38,716 nt of DNA, taken from positions 1 through 38,716 of the forward strand of contig NZ_JAUEPL010000057.1 in the NCBI RefSeq assembly GCF_030406405.1, given 5' to 3'. This stretch comes from Streptomyces ficellus (lineage in GTDB: Bacteria > Actinomycetota > Actinomycetes > Streptomycetales > Streptomycetaceae). The notes beneath the pieces were generated by a model. That model searched no databases and was not told where the DNA came from. It saw only the letters and a program-made list of their open reading frames with translations. The position numbers and the translations under genes were made by a program. Below are positions 23,777 to 31,400 of the stretch, piece after piece (the stretch's first letter is position 1; the number at the start of each line of letters is the position of its first letter).

Positions 23777-25039
23777 TCAGACGGCCGAGCCGGCCTTCCA
23801 CTCCGCCCAGCTCATGTTCCAGCCGTTGAGGCCGTTGTCGGGCTGGATGGTCTTGTCCTTGGAGTTCTTGACGATGACCACGTCGCCGACGATCGAGTTG
23901 TCGAAGAACCACGCGCCGGGCTGGTTCGGGTCGTCGGCGCCCTTGGCGTCGTTGAGGCCCACGCAGCCGTGGCTGGTGTTGGTCTTGCCGAAGATCGAGT
24001 CGGCGCCCCAGTAGTTGCCGTGGATGAAGGTGCCCGACGTGGACAGCCGCATGGCGTGCGGCACGTCCTTGATGTCGTACTCCCCCTTGCCGTCCTTCTT
24101 GGTGAAGCCGACGGTCGAGCCGTCCATCCGGGTCTCCTTGAACTTCTCGGAGATCACCATCTGACCGTTGTAGGTCGGGTTCTCCGGGGAGCCGGCGGAG
24201 ATCGGGATGGTCTTGATCGTCTTGCCGTCCTGGGTGACCGTCATGGTCTTGGTGGCGACGTCGACGGTCGAGACCTGGTTGCGGCCGATGGTGAAGGTCA
24301 CCGTCTTCTGCTGGACGCCGTAGACGCCGTCCGCGCCCTCGACGCCGTCGAGGTTCAGCTTCATGGTGACGGTGGAGCCCTCGGCCCAGTAGTTCTCGGG
24401 GCGGAAGTCGAGGCGCTGGGAGTTGAACCAGTGGCCGACGACCTCCTGGCCGCTGCTGGACTCCACGGTGATGCCGGACTGGACGGCCTTCTTGTCGGTG
24501 ATCGACTTGTTGAAGTTGATCGAGACGGGCATGCCGACGCCGACCGTGGAGCCGTCCTCGGGGGTGAAGTTCCCGATAAAGCTGTTGTCCTTGGAGACGG
24601 TGGTGAAGGAGGAGTTCTCGTGGGCCTCACGGCCCTCGGAGTCCTTGGCGGAGGCGGCGATCTTGTAGGTGGTGGCCCGCTTCAGCTGCTCGGTGGGCCG
24701 CCAGCTCTTGCCGTCGGCGGCCAGCTCGCCCTGGACGGCCGTGCCGTCCTGGGCGGTCATCGTCACCTCGGTAAGCGTGCCCTCGCTGACGGTCACCTTG
24801 GCGTCGTCGTTGATGCCCGCGTTCTGCGCGCCGTTCTTCGGGGAGATCGTTATTCGGGCCTCCGAGGCGTCCTTCGCGGCCGCCGCGTCGACCTGGGACT
24901 GTGACGACGACGTGGAGCTGTTGGCGTCGCCACTGGCGGCGGCCTCGTCGTCACCGCCGCCGCAGGCCGTAAGCACCAGCACGCCGCCGAGCAGTGCGGA
25001 CGCGGCCGCCAGGCCCTTGCGCCGCTTGCTGTCCGTCAT
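23777..25039 (-). CDS. Lipoprotein L,D-transpeptidase
   Basis: A 420-residue exported lipoprotein that forms 3-3 cross-links in peptidoglycan. The signal peptide ends in the lipobox L-T-A-C with C26 as the lipidated residue, followed by a Gly/Asp and Ser/Gln-rich linker. Two immunoglobulin-like domains (about 55-260) precede the YkuD catalytic domain. The catalytic motif is H-G-N-Y-W...S-H-G-C-V-G-L with the nucleophile at C359 and its histidine at 357. This Ig-Ig-YkuD layout is that of the mycobacterial LdtMt2 type. The ATG at 25039 has GGAG at the right distance; the ATG at 25054 is the alternative. A GGAACC-type promoter upstream suggests SigE control. It is transcribed after the acidic hypothetical protein but separated from it by a terminator. 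Confidence 0.93.
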   Translation of the reverse strand: MTDSKRRKGLAAASALLGGVLVLTACGGGDDEAAASGDANSSTSSSQSQVDAAAAKDASEARITISPKNGAQNAGINDDAKVTVSEGTLTEVTMTAQDGTAVQGELAADGKSWRPTEQLKRATTYKIAASAKDSEGREAHENSSFTTVSKDNSFIGNFTPEDGSTVGVGMPVSINFNKSITDKKAVQSGITVESSSGQEVVGHWFNSQRLDFRPENYWAEGSTVTMKLNLDGVEGADGVYGVQQKTVTFTIGRNQVSTVDVATKTMTVTQDGKTIKTIPISAGSPENPTYNGQMVISEKFKETRMDGSTVGFTKKDGKGEYDIKDVPHAMRLSTSGTFIHGNYWGADSIFGKTNTSHGCVGLNDAKGADDPNQPGAWFFDNSIVGDVVIVKNSKDKTIQPDNGLNGWNMSWAEWKAGSAV

Positions 25040-25144
25040 CACACGCTTCTCCATCGTCGCCGATTCCCTGCCAACTCTTCCCACAACACCCATAACAACC
25101 CGTCCGGTTCCCCATCCGGCACCGATGTGGGGAACACCACTGAT

Positions 25145-25172
25145 CGACGCGCCCGGCACATGCTTCGGTTCC
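25145..25172 (-). promoter_or_regulatory. SigE-like promoter of the L,D-transpeptidase gene
   Basis: On the minus strand GGAACC (25172-25167) is followed after 17 bases by CGTC (25149-25146), close to the GGAAC...CGTC pattern of the Streptomyces cell-envelope stress sigma factor SigE. A second GGAACC at 25111-25106 has a weaker partner (TGTT after 17 bases). Confidence 0.45.
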
Positions 25173-25206
25173 CGATCTTGCCGAGGTATGCGGACCCGTA
25201 CGGCAC

Positions 25207-25245
25207 GGGCCCCGGACGCCACCGCAGGGTGGCGGTCCGGAGCCC
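25207..25245. terminator. Long hairpin after the acidic hypothetical gene
   Basis: CCGGACGCCACC and GGTGGCGGTCCGG pair around GCAG with one bulged G; the stem extends outwards with GGGC/GCCC. It lies 23 bases past the stop of the gene at 25268. Confidence 0.7.
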
Positions 25246-25267
25246 GGTCCGTGTCACGGATCACACG

Positions 25268-25618
25268 CTACGGCCGGCCGTCGGTGAGGTAGGCCCCATC
25301 ATCCTCCTCTTCCTCGTCGTCGAAGTCCCACTCCTGCGCCTCGGGGTCGTAGTCGGCCTGCTCACTGGTCCAGGACGCCTGGAGGAGTTCCACGCCGGGC
25401 AGCTCGCCGAGCAGGGCGTCCGGCTCGACGAGGTACGCGAGAGCTTCCGCTTTGTCCTCGCGGACGGCCGCCCGAGCGTGCGCCAGCTCCTCTTCCGGCA
25501 TGAATTCGTCGGCCTCGATACGGTCCAGGGCTGCGGCGGTGAGTTCGTCGGTGTCCGTGATCTCCAGCACCAGTTCCACCCGAAGCCGCACATAACGTGA
25601 TGTCTCAGAAGGGCTCAT
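25268..25618 (-). CDS. Acidic conserved hypothetical protein
   Basis: A 116-residue soluble protein with no recognised domain. The N-terminal two thirds look alpha/beta (Y-V-R-L-R-V-E-L-V-L-E-I-T-D-T-D-E-L) and contain helical Glu/Ala-rich segments. The C-terminus is very acidic, with W-D-F-D-D-E-E-E-E-E-D-D. The ATG at 25618 is chosen because upstream codons read through a neighbouring promoter and look non-coding. No well-placed Shine-Dalgarno sequence is seen; a small GGAGC/GCTCC hairpin lies at 25623-25636 just upstream. It diverges from the LAXTG protein gene. Confidence 0.75.
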   Translation of the reverse strand: MSPSETSRYVRLRVELVLEITDTDELTAAALDRIEADEFMPEEELAHARAAVREDKAEALAYLVEPDALLGELPGVELLQASWTSEQADYDPEAQEWDFDDEEEEDDGAYLTDGRP

Positions 25619-25724
25619 ATGACGGAGCGTAAGCTCCCTGCCCCCGCGACTTTCCAGCGACCCGCTGTGTTCATTAGCATCGGCGCAACCACCAATTCTC
25701 GGTTCCGCAAGGGGATCTGAATCT

Positions 25725-26006
25725 GTGTCCGTCGCACGCCGACCGCTGCTGACCGCCACCGCCGCCGGGACTCTGCTCGGTGCTCTGTGGTTCGTCCCTT
25801 CGGCCAACGCCACCGTTGAGCAGGCGCCCGCGGAGCAGCACGGGACGAGAACCTCTACGACGGCCAAGGCCCAGCAGCAGCTGGTCCTCGCCGACACGGG
25901 CAGTGTGGACACCACCCCGTATGTGATCGGCGGGACAGCCTTCCTCGGGATCGGTACGGGCCTGGTGGCCTTCGCGGTACGGCGCGGGGCGCACACCGCC
26001 CTCTGA
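25725..26006 (+). CDS. Short LAXTG sortase substrate, cell-wall protein
   Basis: A 93-residue exported protein. The GTG start at 25725 has AAGGGGA about eight bases upstream. Residues 1-29 form a signal peptide (basic S-V-A-R-R, hydrophobic core, cleavage after A-N-A). About 25 mature residues rich in Gln/Thr/Ala follow, then L-A-D-T-G at 55-59, a transmembrane segment (66-85) and a short R-R tail. That is a complete sorting signal of the LAXTG type used by Streptomyces class E sortases. The mature part is so short that it is probably a wall-linked peptide rather than an enzyme. No sortase gene is in the window. Confidence 0.85.
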   Translation: MSVARRPLLTATAAGTLLGALWFVPSANATVEQAPAEQHGTRTSTTAKAQQQLVLADTGSVDTTPYVIGGTAFLGIGTGLVAFAVRRGAHTAL

Positions 26007-26025
26007 GCGGGTGCGCCCCTTCCCC

Positions 26026-26040
26026 GCGCGCCCCAGGCGC
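26026..26040. terminator. Short hairpin between the LAXTG gene and hutH
   Basis: CGCGCC (26026-26031) and GGCGCG (26035-26040) pair around CCA in the 42-base convergent gap. Confidence 0.4.
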
Positions 26041-26048
26041 GAAGGTCG

Positions 26049-27596
26049 TCAGGCCAGCGGGCCGGTGACCTTCTCGACGGCCTCGACGAGCTTCCCTTCG
26101 CGTACGAAGGTGTCGGCGGCCTCCAGGTCGGGGGCGAGGAAACGATCCGGCCCGGGGCCCTGGACGCCGGCCGCGCGCAGCGCCTCGATGGCGGCGCGGG
26201 AGGCGGGGGCGGGGGTCAGGCCGTCGCGCAGCTCGATGGCGCGGGTCGCGGCGTACAGCTCGACGGCGATGATCCGGCCCAGGTTGCCGACCGCGGTGCG
26301 CAGCTTGCGGGCGGCCGACCACCCCATGGAGACGTGGTCCTCCTGCATGGCGGAGGACGGGATGGAGTCGGCGGAGGCCGGGACGGCGAGCCGCTTCAGC
26401 TCGCTGACCAGGGCGGCCTGCGTGTACTGGGCGATCATCAGGCCGGAGTCCACGCCGGCGTCGTCGGCGAGGAACGGCGGCAGGCCGTGGGAGCGGTTCT
26501 TGTCCAGCAGCCGGTCGGTGCGGCGCTCGGCGATCGAGCCCAGGTCGGCGGCGGCGATGGCGAGGAAGTCCAGGACGTACGCGACGGGCGCGCCGTGGAA
26601 GTTGCCGTTGGACTCGACCCGGCCGTCCGGCAGGACGACCGGATTGTCGACGGCCGAGGCCAGCTCGCGCTCGGCGACGAGCCGGGCGTGCGCCAGGGTG
26701 TCGCGGCCGGCGCCCGCGACCTGCGGGGCGCAGCGCACCGAGTAGGCGTCCTGGACGCGCGGGGCCTCGTCCTGCTGGAAGTGGCCGGTGAGGCCGGAGC
26801 CCTTCAGGACGGCGAGCATGTTCGCGGCGGCCGCGCCCTGGCCGGGGTGCGGGCGGATGGCGTGCAGGTCGGGGGCGAGGACCTTCTCGGTGCCGAGGAG
26901 GGCTTCGAGACAGAGCGCGGCGGTGATGTCGGCGGACTTGTAGAGCGTGTCGAGGTCGGCGAGGGCCATGATCAACATGCCGAGCATGCCGTCGGTGCCG
27001 TTGAGGAGGGCCAGCCCCTCCTTCTCGCGCAGCTCGACGGGCTGGATGCCGTGCGCGGCGAGGAGTTCGCCGGCGGGGCGGACGACGCCGTCGGGGCCCT
27101 CGGCGTCGCCTTCGCCCATGAGGGTGAGCGCGCAGTGGCTGAGCGGCGCGAGGTCGCCCGAGCAGCCGAGGGAGCCGTACTCGTGGACGACCGGGGTGAT
27201 CCCGGCGTTGAGCACGTCCGCCATGGTCCGGGCGACCTGCGGGCGTACGCCGGTGTGGCCGGAGCAGACCGTCTTCAGCCGCAGGAACATCAGGGCCCGG
27301 ACGACCTCGCGCTCGACGGGCGCGCCCATCCCGGCGGCGTGCGAGCGGACGATGTTGCGCTGGAGCTGGGCGCGCAGCTCGGGGCTGATGTGCCGGGTGG
27401 CGAGCGCGCCGAAACCGGTCGACACGCCGTAGACGGGCTCGGGCTTGGCGGCGAGGGCGTCGATGATCTCACGGGCCTTGGCGAGCGCGGCGAGCGCCTC
27501 CGGGGAGAGCTCGACACGGGCGTTGCCGCGGGCCACGGCGATGACGTCCTGGGCGGTGGTACCGGACGTCCCCACCACGACTGTGTGCATATCCAT
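26049..27596 (-). CDS. hutH: Histidine ammonia-lyase
   Basis: A 515-residue cytoplasmic enzyme that deaminates histidine to urocanate, the first step of histidine degradation. The start M-D-M-H-T-V-V-V-G-T-S-G-T-T and the length fit Streptomyces HutH. The MIO prosthetic group forms from C145-S146-G147 in G-S-L-G-C-S-G-D-L-A-P-L; most bacterial HutH proteins have Ala-Ser-Gly. Y-G-V-S-T-G-F-G near 56-63 and the N-G-T-D-G-M-L-G segment are typical. The ATG at 27596 follows TACGCT by seven bases with no Shine-Dalgarno sequence, so the mRNA is probably leaderless. Other hut genes are not adjacent, as is usual in Streptomyces. Confidence 0.96.
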   Translation of the reverse strand: MDMHTVVVGTSGTTAQDVIAVARGNARVELSPEALAALAKAREIIDALAAKPEPVYGVSTGFGALATRHISPELRAQLQRNIVRSHAAGMGAPVEREVVRALMFLRLKTVCSGHTGVRPQVARTMADVLNAGITPVVHEYGSLGCSGDLAPLSHCALTLMGEGDAEGPDGVVRPAGELLAAHGIQPVELREKEGLALLNGTDGMLGMLIMALADLDTLYKSADITAALCLEALLGTEKVLAPDLHAIRPHPGQGAAAANMLAVLKGSGLTGHFQQDEAPRVQDAYSVRCAPQVAGAGRDTLAHARLVAERELASAVDNPVVLPDGRVESNGNFHGAPVAYVLDFLAIAAADLGSIAERRTDRLLDKNRSHGLPPFLADDAGVDSGLMIAQYTQAALVSELKRLAVPASADSIPSSAMQEDHVSMGWSAARKLRTAVGNLGRIIAVELYAATRAIELRDGLTPAPASRAAIEALRAAGVQGPGPDRFLAPDLEAADTFVREGKLVEAVEKVTGPLA

Positions 27597-27603
27597 ATTC
27601 AGC

Positions 27604-27632
27604 AGCGTACGGACTGAATCCCAACGTGTCAC
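27604..27632 (-). promoter_or_regulatory. hutH promoter, leaderless type
   Basis: Minus strand GTGACA (27632-27627), a 17-base spacer, TACGCT (27609-27604) and then seven bases to the ATG at 27596. Confidence 0.6.
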
Positions 27633-27689
27633 TACCCCACCTCACAGGAGCCCCTTACCGGGCCCGGTCGGGACCCCCGCCGACGAGGG

Positions 27690-28865
27690 TCACGTCTCCT
27701 CCGTGGGCGCGTCCCGGAAGGTGCGGCGGTCGCGGGAGCCGGCGGGCGGGGCGTCCGCGAGGCGGATCACCGTCCCGTCCCGTCCCGCCACCACCGGCTT
27801 GGCCGAGCGCGCCGCCTTGGCCCGGTACTGCGCCGCGTCCGCCAGCCGGAACAGCCGCCGCGCGGACTGCACGGGCCCGATCGGGTCACCGGTCGACGCC
27901 ACCCCGCAGGCCACGCCCTCGCCGAGCTCCAGCTCCCCGGCCCGTACGCACAGCTCGTCCGCCGCCGCCACCACCTCGTCCGCCTCCGGCCCCACCGACA
28001 CCAGGCAGAACTCGTCACCGCCCAGCCGCGCCGCGAGCGCGCCCGGCAGCATCGCGCCGCAGTACGACAGCACCGACCCGAACCGCTCCAGCAGCCGGTC
28101 ACCGACCGCGTGCCCATGCGTGTCGTTGACCCGTTTGAGGCCGTTGAGGTCGCACACGACGAGGCTGACCACCGTCCCGTCGGCGAGGAACCGCTCGACC
28201 GCCTCGTCCAGCCTTATGTCCACCGCCCGCCGGTTGGCGAGCCCGGTCAGCGGATCGGTGAAGGCGAGCTTGCGCACCTCCTCCAGCCGCTCGGTCTGCA
28301 CGATCCCGGCCGCCACGACGGACGCCAGTACGGTCGCGAAGTCGGCGTCGTCCCGGTCGAAGACCGGCATCCCGACCGGCCGGGCCACATACAGCTCACC
28401 CCACGCCCGGCCGTGCAGCACGATCGGGGCGACGACACAGCAGCCCCGGCCCCGCCGCCGCAGCGCCGCGACCCGGCCGCTCAGCGCCGCGCGCGCGAGG
28501 GGCAGCCCGGGCCGGCCGTATCCGTGGGCCTCCGCCTCGGTGCCGTCCGCGGTCTCGACCCAGGCGTTCGGCTCGCCGCCGCCGGCCCACTTCTCGTGCA
28601 GGAACTCGGTGATCTCCGAGAACTGGTAGACCGGGTAGGTCTCGGAGTCGGGGAACTCCTCCTCACCCGGCGCCCGCTCCCCCGCGTTGACGAGCACCCT
28701 GAGCCGGCCGCGGTCCCGCTCCCACATCGAGAGCGCCGCGAACGTCCCGCCCAGCGCCTCGCACGCGCCCAGCGCCGCGGCCCGCCAGGTCTCGCGCGGA
28801 GTGTGCGCCGACGCCATGGCCTGCGCCAGCGCCACTACGGCCCGTAGCCGGACATCCTCACCCAT
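27690..28865 (-). CDS. GAF-GGDEF diguanylate cyclase
   Basis: A 391-residue cytoplasmic protein that probably makes c-di-GMP, which controls development in Streptomyces through BldD. A GAF domain covers about residues 8-190. The GGDEF domain (about 200-365) starts with D-P-L-T-G-L-A-N-R-R and has an intact active site R-L-G-G-D-E-F (280-286). There is no R-x-x-D inhibitory site five residues before it, so product feedback at an I-site is not expected. From memory it corresponds to CdgE in this chromosomal position, but I leave the symbol empty. No transmembrane segment or EAL domain is present. The ATG at 28865 sits six bases after TAAGCT, suggesting a leaderless transcript. Confidence 0.92.
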   Translation of the reverse strand: MGEDVRLRAVVALAQAMASAHTPRETWRAAALGACEALGGTFAALSMWERDRGRLRVLVNAGERAPGEEEFPDSETYPVYQFSEITEFLHEKWAGGGEPNAWVETADGTEAEAHGYGRPGLPLARAALSGRVAALRRRGRGCCVVAPIVLHGRAWGELYVARPVGMPVFDRDDADFATVLASVVAAGIVQTERLEEVRKLAFTDPLTGLANRRAVDIRLDEAVERFLADGTVVSLVVCDLNGLKRVNDTHGHAVGDRLLERFGSVLSYCGAMLPGALAARLGGDEFCLVSVGPEADEVVAAADELCVRAGELELGEGVACGVASTGDPIGPVQSARRLFRLADAAQYRAKAARSAKPVVAGRDGTVIRLADAPPAGSRDRRTFRDAPTEET

Positions 28866-28871
28866 TCCTCA

Positions 28872-28916
28872 AGCTTAGGGAGCATGCCCGACTTGTCACT
28901 CCCCCGGTCACTCCCC
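28872..28916 (-). promoter_or_regulatory. Promoter and direct repeats upstream of the GGDEF gene
   Basis: Minus strand GTGACA (28899-28894), 16-base spacer and TAAGCT (28877-28872). Two plus-strand copies of GTCACTCCCC at 28895-28904 and 28907-28916, 12 bases apart, overlap and precede the -35 and may bind a regulator. Confidence 0.45.
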
Positions 28917-29304
28917 ACCCCCCGCCCACTCCGGTCCCGCCCTCCCCGGGCGCCCCGGGCGCTGCCGTCCCGCCGCCCCCCGCCCACTCCGGTCCCGCGC
29001 CCCCCGGGCGCCACGGGCGCCCCCGGCCCCTCAGGTCACCCCCGCTCCCCGGGCGACCCGGCGCTCCCCCGGCCCGCCCCGGCGGCCTCGGCCACTCGCG
29101 CCATTCGCCTCACCCACGGGCGCCCGAGCCACCGCACGGGCCACGCGGGCAGCTCAGGGCCGCCGCTCCCGTGAGCCCCCAGCGACATCGGCTCCCTCGG
29201 CCAGCCCCGGTCACCCCGCCCCCGGCTGCTCCGGTCTCGCCGTCCCCTGCGGCCCTCGGCCCCTCAGGCCCCCGGGCGACCCGGGCTCCCCCGCCCTGCT
29301 CCGG
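28917..29304. other. GC-rich non-coding gap with degenerate repeats
   Basis: This stretch between the enoyl-CoA hydratase stop and the GGDEF promoter has no gene I can support. It is C-rich and built of decayed repeats: CGCCCACTCCGGTCCCGC occurs at 28923-28940 and again at 28981-28998, and CTCCGGTC motifs recur near 29230 and 29300. Open frames through it give only Pro/Arg-rich translations. Confidence 0.6.
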
Positions 29305-30093
29305 TCACTCGCCCGGCCACTCCGGGCGTCGCTTCTCGTTGAAGGCCGCGACGCCCTCGGCGCGGTCGCCCGAGAAGGCCACCGAGCGCCACGCCGCGTC
29401 CTCGACCTCCAGGCCCGCCCGCAGGTCCAGGCCGTGGCCCAGGCGCATGGCCCGCTTGGCGGCGCGCAGGCCCACCGGCGAGTTCGCCGCGATCGCCGCC
29501 GCCAGCTGAAGCGCGCCGGTCCGCGCGTCCTCGACCAGCCGGTCGACGAGCCCCAGCGACACCGCCTCCTCCGCCGCCACCCGCCGGGCCGTGAACACCA
29601 GCTCCGCCGCCCGTGCCGCCCCCACCCGGCGCGGCAGCAGCTGCGTACCGCCACCCCCCGGGATGACACCGACCGAAACCTCCGGCAGCCCGACCACCGC
29701 CGTCGCGTCGGCGACGATCAGGTCGCAGGCGAGCGCCAGCTCGAACCCGCCGCCCAGCGCGAAGCCGTGCACGGCCGCGACCGTCGGCATCGGCAGCTCC
29801 AGCACGCCGGTGTACGCGCCGCGCGCGACCGGCCGCTGCCGCACCAGCTCGGCATCGCTGAGGGAGTTGCGCTCCTTGAGGTCGGCGCCCACGCAGAACG
29901 CCCGGTCGTGGGAGGAGGTCAGCACGGTCACGCGGACGGAAGAATCGGCGCCCAGCGCGTCGCACGCGGCGCCGATCGAGCGGGCCATCTCCGTGGAGAC
30001 GGCGTTCATGGCCTTGGGCCGGTCGAGGACCAGCTCGGCGACGTACTCATGACGGCGTACGGCGACGAATTCCCCGAAGCGCTGCTCGGACAT
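29305..30093 (-). CDS. Enoyl-CoA hydratase/isomerase family protein
   Basis: A 262-residue crotonase-fold enzyme, expected to hydrate 2-enoyl-CoA in fatty-acid or branched amino-acid breakdown. L-D-R-P-K-A-M-N-A-V begins the fold, and the oxyanion hole is in F-C-V-G-A-D-L-K-E-R. Both hydratase glutamates are present, in G-G-G-F-E-L-A-L-A-C-D and L-P-E-V-S-V-G-V-I-P-G. The C-terminus N-E-K-R-R-P-E-W is the usual F-x-E-K-R-x-P-x-F/W ending. The ATG at 30093 is chosen over a GTG at 30102, because GGGAGGG is then about ten bases upstream rather than one to three. It lies 39 bases after the cyclase gene on the same strand, with palindromes between the two. Confidence 0.9.
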   Translation of the reverse strand: MSEQRFGEFVAVRRHEYVAELVLDRPKAMNAVSTEMARSIGAACDALGADSSVRVTVLTSSHDRAFCVGADLKERNSLSDAELVRQRPVARGAYTGVLELPMPTVAAVHGFALGGGFELALACDLIVADATAVVGLPEVSVGVIPGGGGTQLLPRRVGAARAAELVFTARRVAAEEAVSLGLVDRLVEDARTGALQLAAAIAANSPVGLRAAKRAMRLGHGLDLRAGLEVEDAAWRSVAFSGDRAEGVAAFNEKRRPEWPGE

Positions 30094-30113
30094 ACGTGAC
30101 ACACCCTCCCGGT

Positions 30114-30134
30114 TAACGAGCGTTAGCGAACGCT
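30114..30134. promoter_or_regulatory. Overlapping palindromes upstream of the enoyl-CoA hydratase
   Basis: TAACGAGCGTTA (30114-30125) is a perfect palindrome with a two-base centre. AGCGTT-AGCG-AACGCT (30119-30134) is a second perfect inverted repeat overlapping it and the stop of the cyclase gene. AACG..CGTT sites are typical of TetR-type regulators of acyl-CoA genes. Confidence 0.6.
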
Positions 30135-31293
30135 ACCGGGGGATCTTAGGCTCCCGCCGCGTCAGCAGCCAGGGTTCGATGACTCCGAGCCCGCGCACCG
30201 GCCGCTGCCACATCGGCTGGAGGGCGAAGCGGTACTTCGACAAGGCGGCCGGCGCCTCGCCGTCCTTCTCCGCGCGCGCCATCTCCTCCGCGACCTGCGC
30301 CTCCGAGACCGGTGCCTCGCCCGTGCGCGCCAGCTCCTCCGCGAGCGCCCCGTCGACGAGGACCGCGTCCTTCGGCGCTATCGAGGTGAGCCGGCTCGCC
30401 AGGTTCACCGTCGTACCGAAGACGTCACCCATGCGGGTGGTGACCGTGCCGAAGGCGATGCCGACGCGCAGCGCGGGCATCGTCTCGTCGTGCGAGAGCG
30501 TCTCGATGAGCCGCAGCGCGATCTCGGCGGCCGTCCCGGCGTCGTCCGCCGCGAACAGCACCTCGTCGCCGAGCGTCTTGATCAGCCGCCCGCCGTGCGC
30601 GGCGACCAGGTCGGCCGACGTCGTCTCGAACGCCTCGACCAGTTCGCCCAGCTCCTCTTCCTCCAGGCGCCGGGTCAGCCGGGTGAAGCCGACCAGGTCC
30701 GCGAAGCCGACCGCCAGGCGCCGGTCCACCATCTCCTCGTCGTCGGCGGCCTGCACCACCCGCCCGGTCGCGGCCGCCAGCTGGCGCCGCCACACGTACA
30801 CCAGGAACTCCTGGAGCTCGGGAAGGAGCAGCTCCACCAGCGGGTAGGTGACTTCGGTACGCGTCATCCCCGGCTCGGGCGGCTCCGTCAGCCCCTCCAG
30901 GAACGAGTCGATCTGCCACTCCGCCAGCCGGGCGGTGGTCTGGCCCGTCGAACGCGCCACCTGCACCGCCATCGGCTCGCTCAGCAGCCCCGCCTCGACC
31001 AGACCGGCCAGCCGCCGCAGCGCCAGCACGTCCGCCTCCGTCAGCGCCTTGGCCTGCCCGATGTCGGCGAAGCCCATGGCACGCCAGAACCGGGAGGCCA
31101 GGTCCATGGAGACACCGGCGGTGCGGGCCGCCTGGAAGGGGGTGTAGCGGCGCTCGGCGCCGAGGATCAGCTGCTCCAGACGGATGGCCAGGGGGTCGTC
31201 GGTCGGCTCGGCCGTGTGGTCGACGACATGGTGGGGGGTGGGGTACTCGGCGCCCCCACCGGACCCGCCCGAATTCGCGTCGTCGACGGTCAC
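30133..31293 (-). CDS. cya: Class III adenylate cyclase
   Basis: A 386-residue enzyme making cAMP from ATP. The GTG start at 31293 has a perfect AGGAGG six bases upstream. An N-terminal helical region (about 35-195) contains a MerR-like segment (Y-T-P-F-Q-A-A-R-T-A-G-V ... F-W-R-A-M-G-F). The cyclase homology domain begins near 195. Metal-binding aspartates are in F-A-D-L-V-G-F-T and L-G-D-E-V-L-F, the purine-contacting lysine in I-K-T-L-G-D-E, and N and R of the transition-state site in V-N-L-A-S-R-L. All catalytic residues of an active adenylate cyclase appear present. In S. coelicolor Cya is needed for normal germination. No transmembrane segment is seen. Confidence 0.9.
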   Translation of the reverse strand: MTVDDANSGGSGGGAEYPTPHHVVDHTAEPTDDPLAIRLEQLILGAERRYTPFQAARTAGVSMDLASRFWRAMGFADIGQAKALTEADVLALRRLAGLVEAGLLSEPMAVQVARSTGQTTARLAEWQIDSFLEGLTEPPEPGMTRTEVTYPLVELLLPELQEFLVYVWRRQLAAATGRVVQAADDEEMVDRRLAVGFADLVGFTRLTRRLEEEELGELVEAFETTSADLVAAHGGRLIKTLGDEVLFAADDAGTAAEIALRLIETLSHDETMPALRVGIAFGTVTTRMGDVFGTTVNLASRLTSIAPKDAVLVDGALAEELARTGEAPVSEAQVAEEMARAEKDGEAPAALSKYRFALQPMWQRPVRGLGVIEPWLLTRREPKIPR

Positions 31294-31400
31294 CGGCCGC
31301 CTCCTGCCCGTTCCCTGCGCACTGTCCTGCCGATCTGTAGCTGGATCGCCGTCAACGATACGGCAGGTGTGCCCTGGCTCACGTCCCGGAAGCCACCCCC

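Noticed and set aside
28884..29174. A 96-codon plus-strand frame in the gap before the GGDEF gene.
   Set aside because: The translation is almost all Pro, Arg and Ser from C-rich repeats, with no ribosome binding site.
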